Positions 26,713 to 39,600 of a DNA stretch of 64,000 nt are shown piece after piece; position 1 is the first letter of the stretch, and each line of letters opens with the position of its first letter. The stretch is from Bolinopsis microptera (taxonomy: Eukaryota; Ctenophora; Tentaculata; Lobata; Bolinopsidae): assembly GCF_026151205.1 (NCBI RefSeq), contig NC_087084.1, forward strand, positions 11,373,453-11,437,452, in the 5' to 3' direction. The notes beneath the pieces are model-generated. The model saw nothing but the letters and a program-made list of their open reading frames with translations. It did not search any database and had not been told where the DNA came from. The position numbers and the translations under genes were made by a program.

Positions 26713-26718
26713 TTTATT
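26713..26718 (-). terminator. Candidate polyadenylation signal of gene B
   Basis: AATAAA on the minus strand lies about 335 bp after the gene B stop codon, in a TTTATTTACAGATG context shared with the 3' flank of gene D. A nearer AATAAA lies at 26980-26985. Homology with gene D favours the distal site. Confidence 0.4.
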
Positions 26719-27052
26719 TACAGATGTATAGGTAGGTTAGGAGGAACAAGTTGTTGTACTAATGAACTTAAATATGACCCAAACCTGACTTCGTAATACA
26801 AATTTACAATTTCTCGTCAGTTTGAAAACTGGGCCCGTTTAATAATATAAGCATATAAATAATAGAGACTAGTTCAAAAGTCCTGAGTAGCATAGAATTT
26901 CCTTTGAAAATTCGGCGATCGGAAATAATAATAAATTAGATAAAAGTTTAAAATCCTATTTCGTACATCATTCAACCGTTTTATTGCTTACAGTGTCTCA
27001 AAATCTTCTTGTCGGTTGATTTGAGTTCGCTCCAAAAACAGTAACAAGCTTT

Positions 27053-30000
27053 TTATAGAGCAAGGGTGTTCCTGGCACAAACGGTGCACTTAGCAACTCC
27101 TTGGTCAAGGATGTCGTCAAGACCGCTGTACACGTTACCCATACCCCACATACCGGGTTGGCTAGTGTCGGGGTTCTGGGCCAGCCAGTAGTCCAAGTTG
27201 TTAATATAATAAGCGCAAGTACCTCGTCCGAGACACTCAATGAAGGTTGGCAGGTAGAAGTTCTCCAGACAGGAACCAGATGAGGCGAGGTCTTGGCCTC
27301 CACCGGATACACCGGATGAGGTAACCTGCAGGTTTTATTTCTCTTAGACAGATCAAAACACAAGAACCAAAGTTAAAAGTAGGAGAAAGCGAATAAATAA
27401 CAGCCAGGAAGCAAAGAAATCCAAACTAAAGGGTAATCAATATATTGTGTAATTCTGACTTACCATGACATAAGAATACCCTTCCCACAGTGGGCTGAAA
27501 TCTTCAGGACACTCAGGAGCGACGTCGGTGAAAGAATGTCTGGCGAGGATATACTGAGTACCGAGGCAGACAGTACACCTTGAAATGTGTGGCACGATCT
27601 CGTCAATGCTGGTCATGGGCTTGATAGTATAGTCAGCCTCGGCGTCGACTGCCAGCCAGAAAGATTTGTCAGTTCGGACACCGTGTCTGCACACATCAGA
27701 GCTTGAGCACTGCATGAAAGGCACAAGCTGGAACTCCTCCAAGCAAGACCCTGAGAATGTTTGATTTAATCAAAAGAAAAAAGAAAAAAAGCAAGTTAAC
27801 TACTTTTATGACCAATCCCTAGTCAATCCCTGGCTGAAAAGTTTTGAAAATTATATACGTAGATAAGAAAAAATTAAAATTTTATGTCTTACCAGCACTT
27901 CCTAGATCTTGGGAAAGTCCGTAGCCATTGCCTTCGAAGAATACAAGAGAGAATCCGGACCATAGAGGTTCGAAGTCAGTTGGGCATTCTGGTTGCTGAA
28001 ACAAAAATCTATAGAACTAGAAGACAAAAGTGTAGGAAAAAAAGATTTTATGTTTTTGGTTTTCTAAATCAATGTGCATGCAAATGCAATTTCTAAAAAT
28101 GTCATGTTACAAAATTAACATATAAATTACCTCAGTGGTCTGAGAGTGCTTAACGAGGACGTGAGTGTCGCAGTTACAAGGGGTGTAGTCGTCAGGCTGG
28201 CAATCTCCATCTGGTCCTTTGTCTCCCTTGTCACCATCAATACCTGGCTCTCCCTTTTCTCCTTGGATTCCAGCGAGTCCTTTAAGTCCAGTTTCTCCCT
28301 TGACACCTTTGTCTCCCTTGTCTCCATCCTCTCCTGGTGCACCAGTATCACCCTTAGCTCCCTGTGCTCCCTGTGCTCCATCTTCTCCGGGAGGACCTTG
28401 ACTACCGGGGGTACCATCTGCTCCTGGGTTACCGTCCTCTCCTGGGGTACCAGGGCTTCCGTTAGCTCCTGGTTCTCCCTTGCCACCCTTAGCTCCTTCA
28501 GGTCCCTGAAAAGCATGTCTGTTAGTCAACGACATTAGCAGAAAAGCATAATTGTTACTCAAATGGTTCTAATCCCAAAATAAAACTTATGATCAAAACG
28601 TATGAGACAGTAAGTGGAAAAAACAAACCTGTGGGCCTGAATCTCCCTTATCACCAAATTCACTGTTTTCGAGAACAGTGTTGATGATCTCAATCCAGAT
28701 GTAGTACTCAGGTGGAATGGGTGCTCCACTCTCGGCTTTGATGACGAAGAGGTTGCCATCAATACCTGGACCTCCTTTGTCTCCCTGGTCTCCTTTGTCT
28801 CCGTCCACACCCTAAAATTGAAAATATGTTCAATCTGTTACAGTATATATAAATAAAATAATATAATCAACTGCTGCACATGCTCAATTATAAATCGTAA
28901 GTTCATTGTGCGAAAGAGCATGTAGTCGTTAAATGATATAACTTACGGGTTCTCCTTTAGTTCCATCGATCCCAGAATCACCCTTTTCTCCTACGGCGCC
29001 AGAATCACCCTTATCTCCTTTGTTTCCTTCTGGTCCTTCTGGTCCATCATCACCCTTAGCACCTTGGTCTCCCTTTTCACCCTTCGATCCAGTTTCACCT
29101 TGTGCTCCTTGATCTCCATCCTCTCCTACAGATCCTTGTTCACCAACATCACCGACACCTCCATCACTACCGGGGGATCCATTCTCACCTGAACACATTT
29201 TGTCAGGTTAAAACTATTAAGGGATCCAGCACGGAATTGTTTGGTCAATTGGAGTATTGTTATCTAAAAATATATCGGAATGGTAAGATAAACTTTGCGT
29301 ACCTGGTTCACCAACTCCAGCCTCTCCCTTTTGACCCTGTGCACCATCTGATCCATTTGGTCCTTGTTCTCCTTCTGGGCCAGTTGCTCCATCTGGGCCT
29401 GGAAGACCTTTAGCACCAGCATCACCCTGTTCACCAGGCTGGCCAGTCTCTCCTTGATCTCCTACTGGACCCTTGTCTCCCTGTTCTCCACGGGCACCTT
29501 TTGCACCTGAGTCTCCATCAACTCCAACGTCTCCAAGATCTCCAGGTGCACCCTAAAAAGTTCTTTATTAAACAAAAATTTTTTGGTCAGTATGCTGTAT
29601 ATGACAAGGCTGTGATTCATTCATCATAGGGAATTATAATGTCCACAAGCGAACTTAAGGTGTAGTAACATACCTTATCACCACTACAAGCTTCTTGATT
29701 GGCATCAACACCAGGGGCTCCCTTCCGTCCATCCTGTCCACTAACTCCAGTGAAACCTTTCTCTCCTAGAACTCCTGTAATGTGCATTTGCTAAGCAAAG
29801 CGTTTGAGGTCGATTTAATTAATTGCTTATAACTTTTCATCTCTACTGATAATGATTTTAAAAATTTGATGCGCGACGAAATGAAAACGAACCTTTTGGT
29901 CCCTGTGGTCCGTCGGGTCCCTCATCACCCTCGTCCCCTTTGTCTCCTTGCTCGCCAGTGTCTCCTTGAGATCCTTGATCTCCTGCTGGTCCCACTTGTC

Positions 30001-33000
30001 CATCGTTTCCGCTTTCTCCGATTGGACCTTGATCACCTTGTACACCTACATCGCCCTGGTCACCCTGTTCACCCTTTAGTCCATTGTTTCCACTTTCTCC
30101 GATTAGACCAGCATCTCCTGGCTCTCCTACCTCTCCTTGGGCACCATCAGCACCGTCGACACCATTTTCTCCGGCAGCTCCAGTTTCACCCTAAACAAGC
30201 GATAATTAAGCATTGAACAAATACTAGCAACAGATATTGTGTAACTATAATAGCAATATGCACAATGCTTATCCTTTCCCTAAAAGAGCTATATGTGACA
30301 TAACTGTCACATTTTGTTGGAATAAGGTCCACAGATCAATACTTTTGGGGCATATGCTTACATAATCAAGATTATCGTTTTGTTAATTTTGTGACTAGTA
30401 AAATAAATAATAAACATAAATTTAACGATTTCATGAGCGCACCTTGGGTCCATTTGGGCCAGCTTCTCCTTGGTCTCCCTTGACTGAAAGTCCCTCAGCT
30501 CCGGCCACACCTTCAAGACCCTTAGCACCATCTTCTCCTGGTACTCCCTGGTCTCCCTGAATACCGGTGATTCCAGATGGACCTTCTCCTCCTTTGACTC
30601 CATCTAAACCTCTTGGTCCTTGACTACCTTTGTCTCCTAAAAAAATACAAACTGTAAAACGAAGAATATCACATTTTTAAGGTTTTTTAAAACGTAATTA
30701 ATTATTGTGTAATTTTGCATCAAATATATTATATTTAAAGATGGTGAAACTGATGTTATCCAACTTATTTTTCACGGATTACTTAGAGATTTAGGAGCAT
30801 AGCAGCAGATGATTTTACAAAATAGCAAGTATACAAATGTACAGCAAATCGAACAAACATATAGAATGGGCCGAAATGTATAAATGCTAAAAAGCGTGGG
30901 TCAGTAAAACAAGTACAGAGGACAAATTTTAGAACAGGAGTTTTTGGCCGCCCAAAGTCTCAATAACATCACATCCACCTAGATTGATATCCATAACCAA
31001 TAAATACGTCATAAAACCAACAGCTGGCTTGTGAAGCACTAGCGAGGTGTTATTTCTCAGATAAAATCAAAATCCATTTTTAACTACAAACCTTTTTCTC
31101 CATTATCTCCAACTGGTCCTTGCACTCCCTTGGCGCCAGCATTACCATCTGGTCCAAGTGGTCCCTGTGCTCCAGCTTCTCCTTGAGGTCCTTGAGGTCC
31201 TTGTTCTCCTTGAGGTCCTTGGTCTCCATCGGCTCCATCGGCTCCATCCTTACCTTGTAACAATATAGGGGTTGTTCGATGACTAAATCGATGCAATCAT
31301 ATAAAAAGAGTCACATTTATTTATCGGCGATTGTAATAAATTAAAGACTATTTACGTTTCCGTTTGCCTGTATATCATCAAAAATTAATATTTTTGACGC
31401 CTACCTGGTTCGCCTTGGTTTCCAACATCTCCTTGGTCACCATCCTGTCCAGGTGCACCTTGGTCACCCTGAATACCTTGATCTCCCACATCACCATCTT
31501 CTCCATTTTCTCCGGGGACACCACTATCACCCTGATCACCTTGTTCGCCCTTAGGTCCCTGATCGCCAACATCTCCATCAGGTCCTTGATCACCTTGATC
31601 TCCATCAGGTCCATTTTGACCAGGTTCGCCAGGCACACCAGGTTCTCCTGCCTCGCCCTACAAACGGTCAATCTTTTTATCGTTATATATTTAATCGGCA
31701 ATGTAGTAATTTTTAGCAGTTTCGTGTACCGTCGTTAACAATATAAATTATGTACTTTGGGTTTCTCAAATCAGTATTGTCAATAACTTACGGTTGCTCC
31801 CTTTTCTCCGGGAATGCTTTCTCCTGATTCACCCTGGTCTCCTTGATCTCCAGTAAGACCCTGTGGTCCCTGAGGCCCTGAAGGTCCTACCTCACCAGTG
31901 ATACCTTGCTCACCAGGGTTTCCTTCTAGACCATCTACACCAGGCTCACCAGGCTCTCCTCTGACACCTAGAAAGGTTGGGAATGTTATATTAACAGGTG
32001 ATTGTATTTGTACTTTTATACAAATTTATATTATCTGTAATCAGACTAAATCTTCTAGTTAAACACACTATTTAGAAGATATTATGGTTTTGGAATGAAC
32101 TTGCCTTTAAGTCCGGGGGGTCCAGCTTGGCCAGGTGTTCCATCTTGTCCAGAAGCACCAGGTTCTCCGGCTTCTCCGGTGGCTCCCTGATCTCCTACAT
32201 CTCCTACTGCTCCTTGGTCACCTTGGGCTCCTTTTGGTCCTTGAGGGCCATCAGCACCATTATCACCGTCTGAACCAGCATCACCATCAACGCCATTATC
32301 ACCATCAAGCCCTGATGCACCTTTTTCTCCAGTTTCGCCCTGGTCACCTTCATCTCCCGCAGCTCCCTTTTCTCCTACGGCACCAATTTCTCCCTTATCT
32401 CCCTTCATTCCGTTTCCTCCTGGTAATCCATCGCCACCATTCTCACCTTGTTCTCCAACCTCACCGTCTGGTCCATCTGGTCCTTTGTCACCTTGTGCCC
32501 CTTGTTCACCAACAGCACCATCTGCACCAGGGTTACCATCTACACCGTTATTACCGTCAGATCCTGCGTCACCCTTGGGTCCAGTTGCTCCTTGATCACC
32601 CTTTTCTCCAGCATCACCCTCAGGTCCTTGGACTCCCTTGTCTCCATCAACACCAGGGACACCTGCTGCTCCTACGGGTCCATCAATACCAGTATCTCCC
32701 TGAGCTCCCTTTGCTCCAGTAATTCCGGGAGGTCCAGCATTTCCTTCAACACCCTTGTCTCCATCTGGTCCAACGGCACCTTCTTGACCTGGTTCTCCCT
32801 TCGCTCCAGCATTTCCATTGTCACCGTTATCTCCGGGGTTACCAGGGGTACCATCATTACCGTTATCTCCAGGGTTACCAGCATCTCCTTTTTCACCTCT
32901 CACTCCATCATCACCCTTTTGTCCAGTGATTCCTTCGGGTCCTAGATATTGAAATGTTATCATTTACTGTACCTATTTGTTATAAATTTATTTGTTTCCA

Positions 33001-36000
33001 TGATTTAACCGTTGTAAGTGGAATCACCGTTAAAAAGAAAACGTATAAGTAAGGTTTACCTTGAACACCAACTTCTCCAACAACTCCATCTTCACCAGGC
33101 TCTCCTTGATCACCTTGTACCCCATCTTCACCATTGGCACCATCGTTTCCGGGTACTCCATTTTGCCCAGCTTCACCAGTGGCTCCAATTTCGCCAGGTT
33201 CTCCAGCAGCACCTGGGTCTCCGTTTGCACCGTCGTTACCATTAATTCCGGGGGTACCTGGCGCACCAGTGGCTCCAACAGCACCATCTTCACCTAGTAA
33301 TAAATAAATGTTAGTTTACCATCACAGTAGTACCTTCTTTCGTTTAGTATTTCCCAGCATATTAACAGTTTTAGGCAGTTCGTGCCAAACATCTCTGTGG
33401 AAAGAGAGCCGTAAATTTCGTAAATTTCTATTACTGAAACGGTAACATCAAGAGATCCATGCCCTCTACCAAACAGCATTAAAAGCAATTGTACCTGGTT
33501 GTCCTTGAGGTCCTGCTTCACCATCCTCGCCCTTGATGCCGGGCTGTCCATTTATTCCGGTCATACCATCAGCTCCAGGCTCTCCCTTTATGGCTACACC
33601 ATCAGCTCCAGACTCTCCTGGAATGCCTTGATCGCCAACTTCTCCCTGTTCCCCAATATCCCCCTTTGCTCCCTGGACGGAATCGCCAGCGGGACCTGGT
33701 TCTCCAACGGCACCATCAGCACCATTGTCTCCGTTTTCTCCTCGGGGACCTGATGGAAGGGTGGTTTCAGAATACAAATTTATCGTAAAATTCTTTTAGC
33801 TGACAATTGTCAAAGTATTTGTACAATACTTACAGTAGATGCTAGTATCATTTATGATTGATTTTAAAATCAAACTCTGACTTGTGAATAATAAAAATAC
33901 CTGAATCTCCGACCGCTCCTTGAGGACCGACGTCACCTTGGGCTCCCTTGATACCATTGATTCCGGATGGACCATCTGGTCCTTTGTCTCCGGATTCTCC
34001 CTGAGGACCCTCCTCTCCGTCGTCTCCATCGGCTCCATCTTCTCCAGCCTCACCTTGAGCTCCCTGTTCTCCTTGCGCTCCCTTAGCACCGGCATCACCA
34101 GTTTCTCCTGTAGGTAGCAAAAGTCAATTTTAGCTTTTTGTTAACAATATTCACTTCAATTAGAAAAATTTCTCGGACAATAAATGTCACTTTAAAGTGT
34201 TTCGATTTTGACCTCGGGTGATGCTTGAGAGGTAATAACCCGCCAAGAACACATATTTTATGATAAAGATGTTTGGCTATTGGTGAATTTATAGAAAATA
34301 AATGTACCTTGAGCTCCTTGGTCTCCTTGGTCTCCCTGAATTCCTTTTACGTCGATGACTCGGTTTTCTCCGGCACTACCCTTTTTTCCGTCAGTTCCAG
34401 ACTCACCATCTTTACCATCTTTACCAGCGGCACCATCATCTCCCCCTTCGCCAATCAGACCGGGCTCTCCAATAGCACCTTGATCTCCGGGTTCACCAAC
34501 TGGTCCCTTTTCTCCTTGTGGACCACGGTCGCCACCAATCCCTGAAGGACCTTGCACTCCTTGATCGCCTTCGTCACCAACAGCTCCTTGTTCACCGTCT
34601 GGTCCTGGCTCTCCCTCGGCACCGTCTGGACCAGCTACTCCTGGATCACCAACAGCGCCTGTTTCACCTTGGGGTCCAGTTTCTCCTTTGGCACCATCGT
34701 CTCCGGGGAAACTTTCGCCAGAAATTCCTTGAGGTCCAGCGTCTCCCTTCTGTCCTGCAGCTCCATCATCTCCATTATCACCATCAGCTCCAGGAGCGCC
34801 TGGGATACCAGATTCACCTACAACTCCTTGTTCTCCATCCTCACCCTGGGGTCCTTGATCTCCCTCTGCTCCCTTGGTACCGGGGACGCCTACTTGACCG
34901 GGTTCTCCGTTAAGTCCAGGTTCTCCAGGTTCTCCAGTTTCTCCCTGAGAGACGAACATTTTGAATAAAGCTGTTTGCTTGATATAAATTAGTTAACCAG
35001 TCGTACTGTGAAAATACCTAACGAATTAATCATTTTAGAGAATTATTTTGTGAACTCACCTTATCACCAGTGGTTCCAGGGTTTCCGTCAAGTCCAGGTG
35101 CTCCAGGTTCTCCTTGGTCACCTTCTTGTACCTCACCAGCAGGTCCAGTATCTCCTTTGAGTCCTTGTTCTCCAGGGTTTCCGTCCTCTCCGGGTTCACC
35201 CTAGAGTTTCAGCTGTTAGTCAAGTGAAATTTCCAAGTGAAATCGTGCGATAATGTAGTATACAGTATATAATGATGATGTGATTGGTGAATCGTTACTT
35301 TAGTTTGCAGTTGATGATTTCTTGAATAAGATTGTTTTTGTTTTTTTTAATCAACAATTTTTACTCACAGGTTCACCAGTTGGTCCGATGGGGCCAGCTT
35401 CTCCTTTTTCTCCATCAGTACCATTGCAACCGTCCACACCAGGAGTTCCGTCAGCACCATCAACACCGTCAGCACCGTCCTGTCCAGGAGGTCCTGGGGG
35501 TCCTTGAGCTCCGGGTTCACCCTGAAGTACATTACATCGTTAATTTGCGAAAATACGAAACTGGGGTCAAGCAATAACAAGTGCAAATCATTTGATCGAT
35601 AATAATTCTTAGATCTATCATATGATTTTACTTACACGGAAACCTTTCACTCCAACGATACCAGGGTTGCCGGCTTCTCCTTTTGGGCCAGGGGGTCCAG
35701 GTTGTCCATTTTCACCAACGGCACCAGGTGGTCCAGCGGGGCCATTTGGACCCATGGGACCTTGGATACCTTGAGGACCAGCTCTACCTGAAACAATAAT
35801 CGATTAATTTCTTGTACGATATAATTTTACGGACTCTAAATTTGGACGATGCCATGATTTTAATTAAAAAATTCACATTGCGTATTTACTTCAAACATTA
35901 GAAACGAACCTTTTATGAATGTTGTTGGTCTAGAACAGCAAGAAGCGGGGTCGGGACCGGCTTCAGCCCAAGCATCGGCTTCAGCATCAGCCTTAACACA

Positions 36001-36054
36001 CGCTACGAGGAACGCACAGAGGAGGACTACTCCAAGGAATTTTCGAGATGCCAT
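27053..36054 (-). CDS. Collagen IV-type chain, gene B (22 exons, 1885 aa)
   Basis: This encodes a secreted basement-membrane collagen. Exons: 35910-36054, 35636-35787, 35369-35521, 35060-35200, 34308-34944, 33901-34107, 33495-33749, 33060-33293, 32105-32941, 31792-31967, 31405-31657, 31092-31253, 30443-30636, 29893-30190, 29674-29774, 29303-29552, 28947-29188, 28629-28811, 28131-28505, 27893-27995, 27464-27750, 27053-27325. The total is 5658 nt and phases agree throughout. The signal peptide is about 1-22, then a short acidic spacer and CC at 39-40. The Gly-X-Y helix spans about 49-1640 and is rich in Asp, Glu and Gln. It includes GCNGT in exon 3, a cysteine-containing break in exon 15 and a non-collagenous insert in exon 18. 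NC1 (about 1641-1885) carries [30 protein letters not shown] and [10 protein letters not shown]. Intron 9 uses a GC donor. It is a tandem duplicate of gene D. Confidence 0.92.
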
Positions 36055-36081
36055 CCTTCAGGGCCTATTATCGCATCCCTA
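36055..36081 (-). promoter_or_regulatory. Gene B 5' leader preceded by a splice-acceptor-like TAG
   Basis: On the minus strand CACAATAG is followed by the 24-nt leader GGATGCGATAATAGGCCCTG plus AAGG, directly before the ATG. The leader is identical in gene D, and similarity stops at the TAG in both. This suggests a real 3' splice site, joined either to an upstream non-coding exon or to a trans-spliced leader. Confidence 0.5.
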
Positions 36082-36461
36082 TTGTGACAAATCAGATTAG
36101 TGAACTAAAATAGGTAAGGTTATATATTTTCTTATCAAAAAGTTCTGGAAGTTTCATGTGAGGTATATTCATATTACAAAATCTGCGAACATAATCAAGT
36201 TTTATAGGGGGTTAACTTCGACAGCAAAAAAACAGCAAACACGTATATTGATTGCGGTGCCATTATGGTCGACCTCAGAACTTAATTTATTAAAATGTTA
36301 CATGTCGAATCAAAATGTAGCTAATAAGTCCTGAGGGATGACCACTTGTTAATGTTAACAGTATACAAACATGGTTTAAAAGAGATTGCATAAAATACTT
36401 CATAATTTATAGTTATAAAATGAATAGTAAAAATATTTATAAAAACAAAATTTACTCTAAT

Positions 36462-36467
36462 TTTATT
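36462..36467 (-). terminator. Candidate polyadenylation signal of gene D
   Basis: AATAAA on the minus strand lies about 230 bp past the gene D stop codon, in the same TTTATTTACAGATG context as the candidate for gene B. The two 3' flanks also share a TTTAAAATCCTA block closer to the stop. Confidence 0.4.
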
Positions 36468-36697
36468 TACAGATGATGGAAGTACCAGAGGCCTTTTAGG
36501 ATTGCATCTAGAGTGGAGTAGGATAGTATTAGGACGAATATTGCAATGAAAATAGCAAACTTCAGCAGCAAAAATATAAAAAGCTGGTATAATAAAAATA
36601 AATTAAGATAAAGTTTAAAATCCTACATGTACAAAAGTGCTCGTACATCAAAATCGTTTAAACGCCATGGTTCGTTATATACAATCCAATTGTTCAT

Positions 36698-39600
36698 CTA
36701 GACGGTATTTCTGGCACAGACTGTGCATCTAGCGACTCCTTGGTCAAGGATGTCGTCAAGACCACTGTACACGTTACCCATACCCCACATACCGGGTTGG
36801 CTAATATCGGGGTTCTGGGCTAGCCAGTAGTCCAAGTTGTTGATGTAGTATGCGCAAGTACCTCGTCCGAGACACTCAATGAAGGTTGGCAGGTAGAAGT
36901 TCTCCAGGCAGGAGCCGGAAGAAGCAAGGTCCTGACCACCACCAGATGTGCCAGATGAAGTTACCTGGGTGAAGTATTTTGTTATCAGTCCAACACAAGG
37001 TTGTGGTTTTCGTGGAACAATGTGGTGACCAAAATATTTAATCAAGCAAAACAAATATGCGAAAGGAAGAAAACTAACCATGAGATATGAGTAGCCGGTC
37101 CAAAGTTCGTGGAAGTTATTTGGACAATCAGGGGCTGTGTCTTTGAAGGAATGTCTTGCGAGGACGTATTTGGTTCCAACACAGACTCGGCACCTTGAAA
37201 TATGTGGCACAATCTCGTCAATGCTTGTCATGGGTTTGACGGTGAAGTCAGCCTCGGCGTCAACAGCCAGCCAGAAAGATTTGTCAGTTCGGACACCGTG
37301 TCTGCACACATCAGAGCTTGAGCACTGCATGAAAGGCATCAGTTGGAACTCCTCGAGGCAAGATCCTGAAAGTGTTCAATTTTAAGAACGAAGTTTGCAA
37401 ACTAAAAAGTGCAGGCAATAATCATTGATTGTAGATATTTACGATTTGCTTGAGATTCAACCACGGTTTTAACATGCTTACCGGCGCTTCCAAGATCTTG
37501 TGAGAGTCCGTAGCCGTTGCCTTCGAAGAACACAAGAGAGAATCCAGACCACAGAGATTCGTAATCTGTAGGACATTCTGGGGCCTGAATGATATGTTTT
37601 TAAAAACCACTGTCCATGGTAGTAAATACCAAACATGTGCAACGAAACCCTCAGAAATTGACAATTGAAGAAACTAAACAAATTTATTATTTGTCATTCT
37701 TACTTCGGTAGTTTGAGAATGTCTGACGACGGTATGTGTGTCACAGTTACAAGGATGGTACTCATCAGGTTCACACACTCCCTCAGGACCCTTTTGTCCC
37801 TTAGATCCATCATCTCCTTGTTGTCCCTTTTGTCCCTTGATTCCAGCAAGACCCTTTTGACCAGGTTCACCGGCCTCTCCTAAAATTAACCAAAGTTAAA
37901 GATTGTATCATTGGCTCATCACCAAAGGGAGAAATTAAGAAATTCAAATTTCTACTGTTTCTATACACGAATAATATTGTAGTTTTAAAACGTTAAATCA
38001 TGCTGCGGTACGAACCTGAGGGTCCATTATCGCCATCGTTTCCAGGAGCTCCAGTTTCTCCCTTAGCTCCAGTTGCACCGTCATCTCCATCTCGGCCGGG
38101 AATTCCATCAACTCCATTCTCAGCGGGGTTTCCATCTACACCGTTGATGCCGTTAGCTCCATCGCTTCCAGGAATACCGGGTTCTCCCTTTATTCCTTGT
38201 TGTCCAGCAGGTCCCTAGTGAAACCAGACTATTAAAACAAATGTTTTCTTATTTAAATGTTTGGCAAAGGTGTAGACATGAGTTTTGTAGACATGACGGT
38301 AGACATCATTTAAGATCTCAATATGAATAACATATCATTTTAAGGTACGATTTTCTTTATCAACTTACTTCTAATCCACGTTCTCCTTTTTCGGCCAGCT
38401 GAGTGTAGTTCAACACTTCGCTAATAAGATTGACCCAAACAACGAATTCTTTAGTTTGTCCACCGGTTTCGGGATCGACAACAATAAGGATGTTTCCGTC
38501 TTCTCCCCAATCTCCAACGACACCCTTCTGTCCTCTGGGTCCTGGTGCACCCTGGCAAAATAAAGCCGTCACCATCAAAACGGATTAACATGTTATGAAA
38601 AATTGTAAATGACTCAGAATATTAGAATCATAACCACAGGAGAATTTGATTGCTTTTTCACACGATTTATTTGTAATTGACATCACAACTTACAGCATCT
38701 CCCTTTTCTCCGTCGGCACCGGCTTCTCCTTTAGCGCCTGCGTCTCCACCGACTCCCTGTTCTCCTTGAGGTCCTTGAGGTCCAAGAGGTCCTTGAACAC
38801 CCTTGGCTCCAGCATCTCCCTGTGCGCCCTGTTCACCAACGTTTCCTTGGTCTCCAATTGGGCCCTTTTCACCTTGTCGGCCTGGTTCTCCAGCAGCTCC
38901 CTTTTCACCATCAATTCCATCAATACCAAGGTTACCTTTGAAAAACAGGCACCATTAGAAATTGACCCCTTGTTTGAATTCCAATTGTGCAATTATACAA
39001 AAGCACAATGAGCAGCGTTATAAAGCATTGGTTGGAGTTTCAAATTTAATAAGAGACAAAAATAACTTACCTTGGGTTCCGACACCAGCTTCTCCCTTTT
39101 GTCCAACCTCTCCGTCAGCACCAGGCTCTCCAACTGCTCCTTGTGGTCCATCAACTCCAGATTCTCCAGCCTTTCCATCCTGTCCTGTTGCTCCTTGCAT
39201 ACCGGGTTCTCCATCATCTCCCTGTTCGCCTTGAGGTCCAGAAACTCCCTTGTCTCCTACGGCACCTGCTTCACCAGTATCACCAGAATCTCCCTCGGCT
39301 CCTAATGGGCCTTGTTCACCCTGTTAATTAGATAATTAGGTAATGGAAACATGTAACTTTTAGGTAGATATTAAACTGACACTCATATTTTTGTTGGCGG
39401 AGAATTTGCTTACCGTTTTTAAAGATACTACTATACCTGCTGCTTTCATATACTAATTACTGCTGATTTCACGTGCTAATTAATAATTACACTAATTACA
39501 CTAAAATGGAAGGGACTCGATACGGCTCTAGCTCCAATTTAAATTTTGGTGTGATCATACTCAGTATGAAGGAATTTTCTGAGATACAGTAAATTTAGTG

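Noticed and set aside
26998-27363. 121-codon minus-strand frame starting [11 protein letters not shown]
   Set aside because: It is the wrong frame over the last NC1 exon of gene B (27053-27325), where the other frame gives the clear [12 protein letters not shown]1 sequence.
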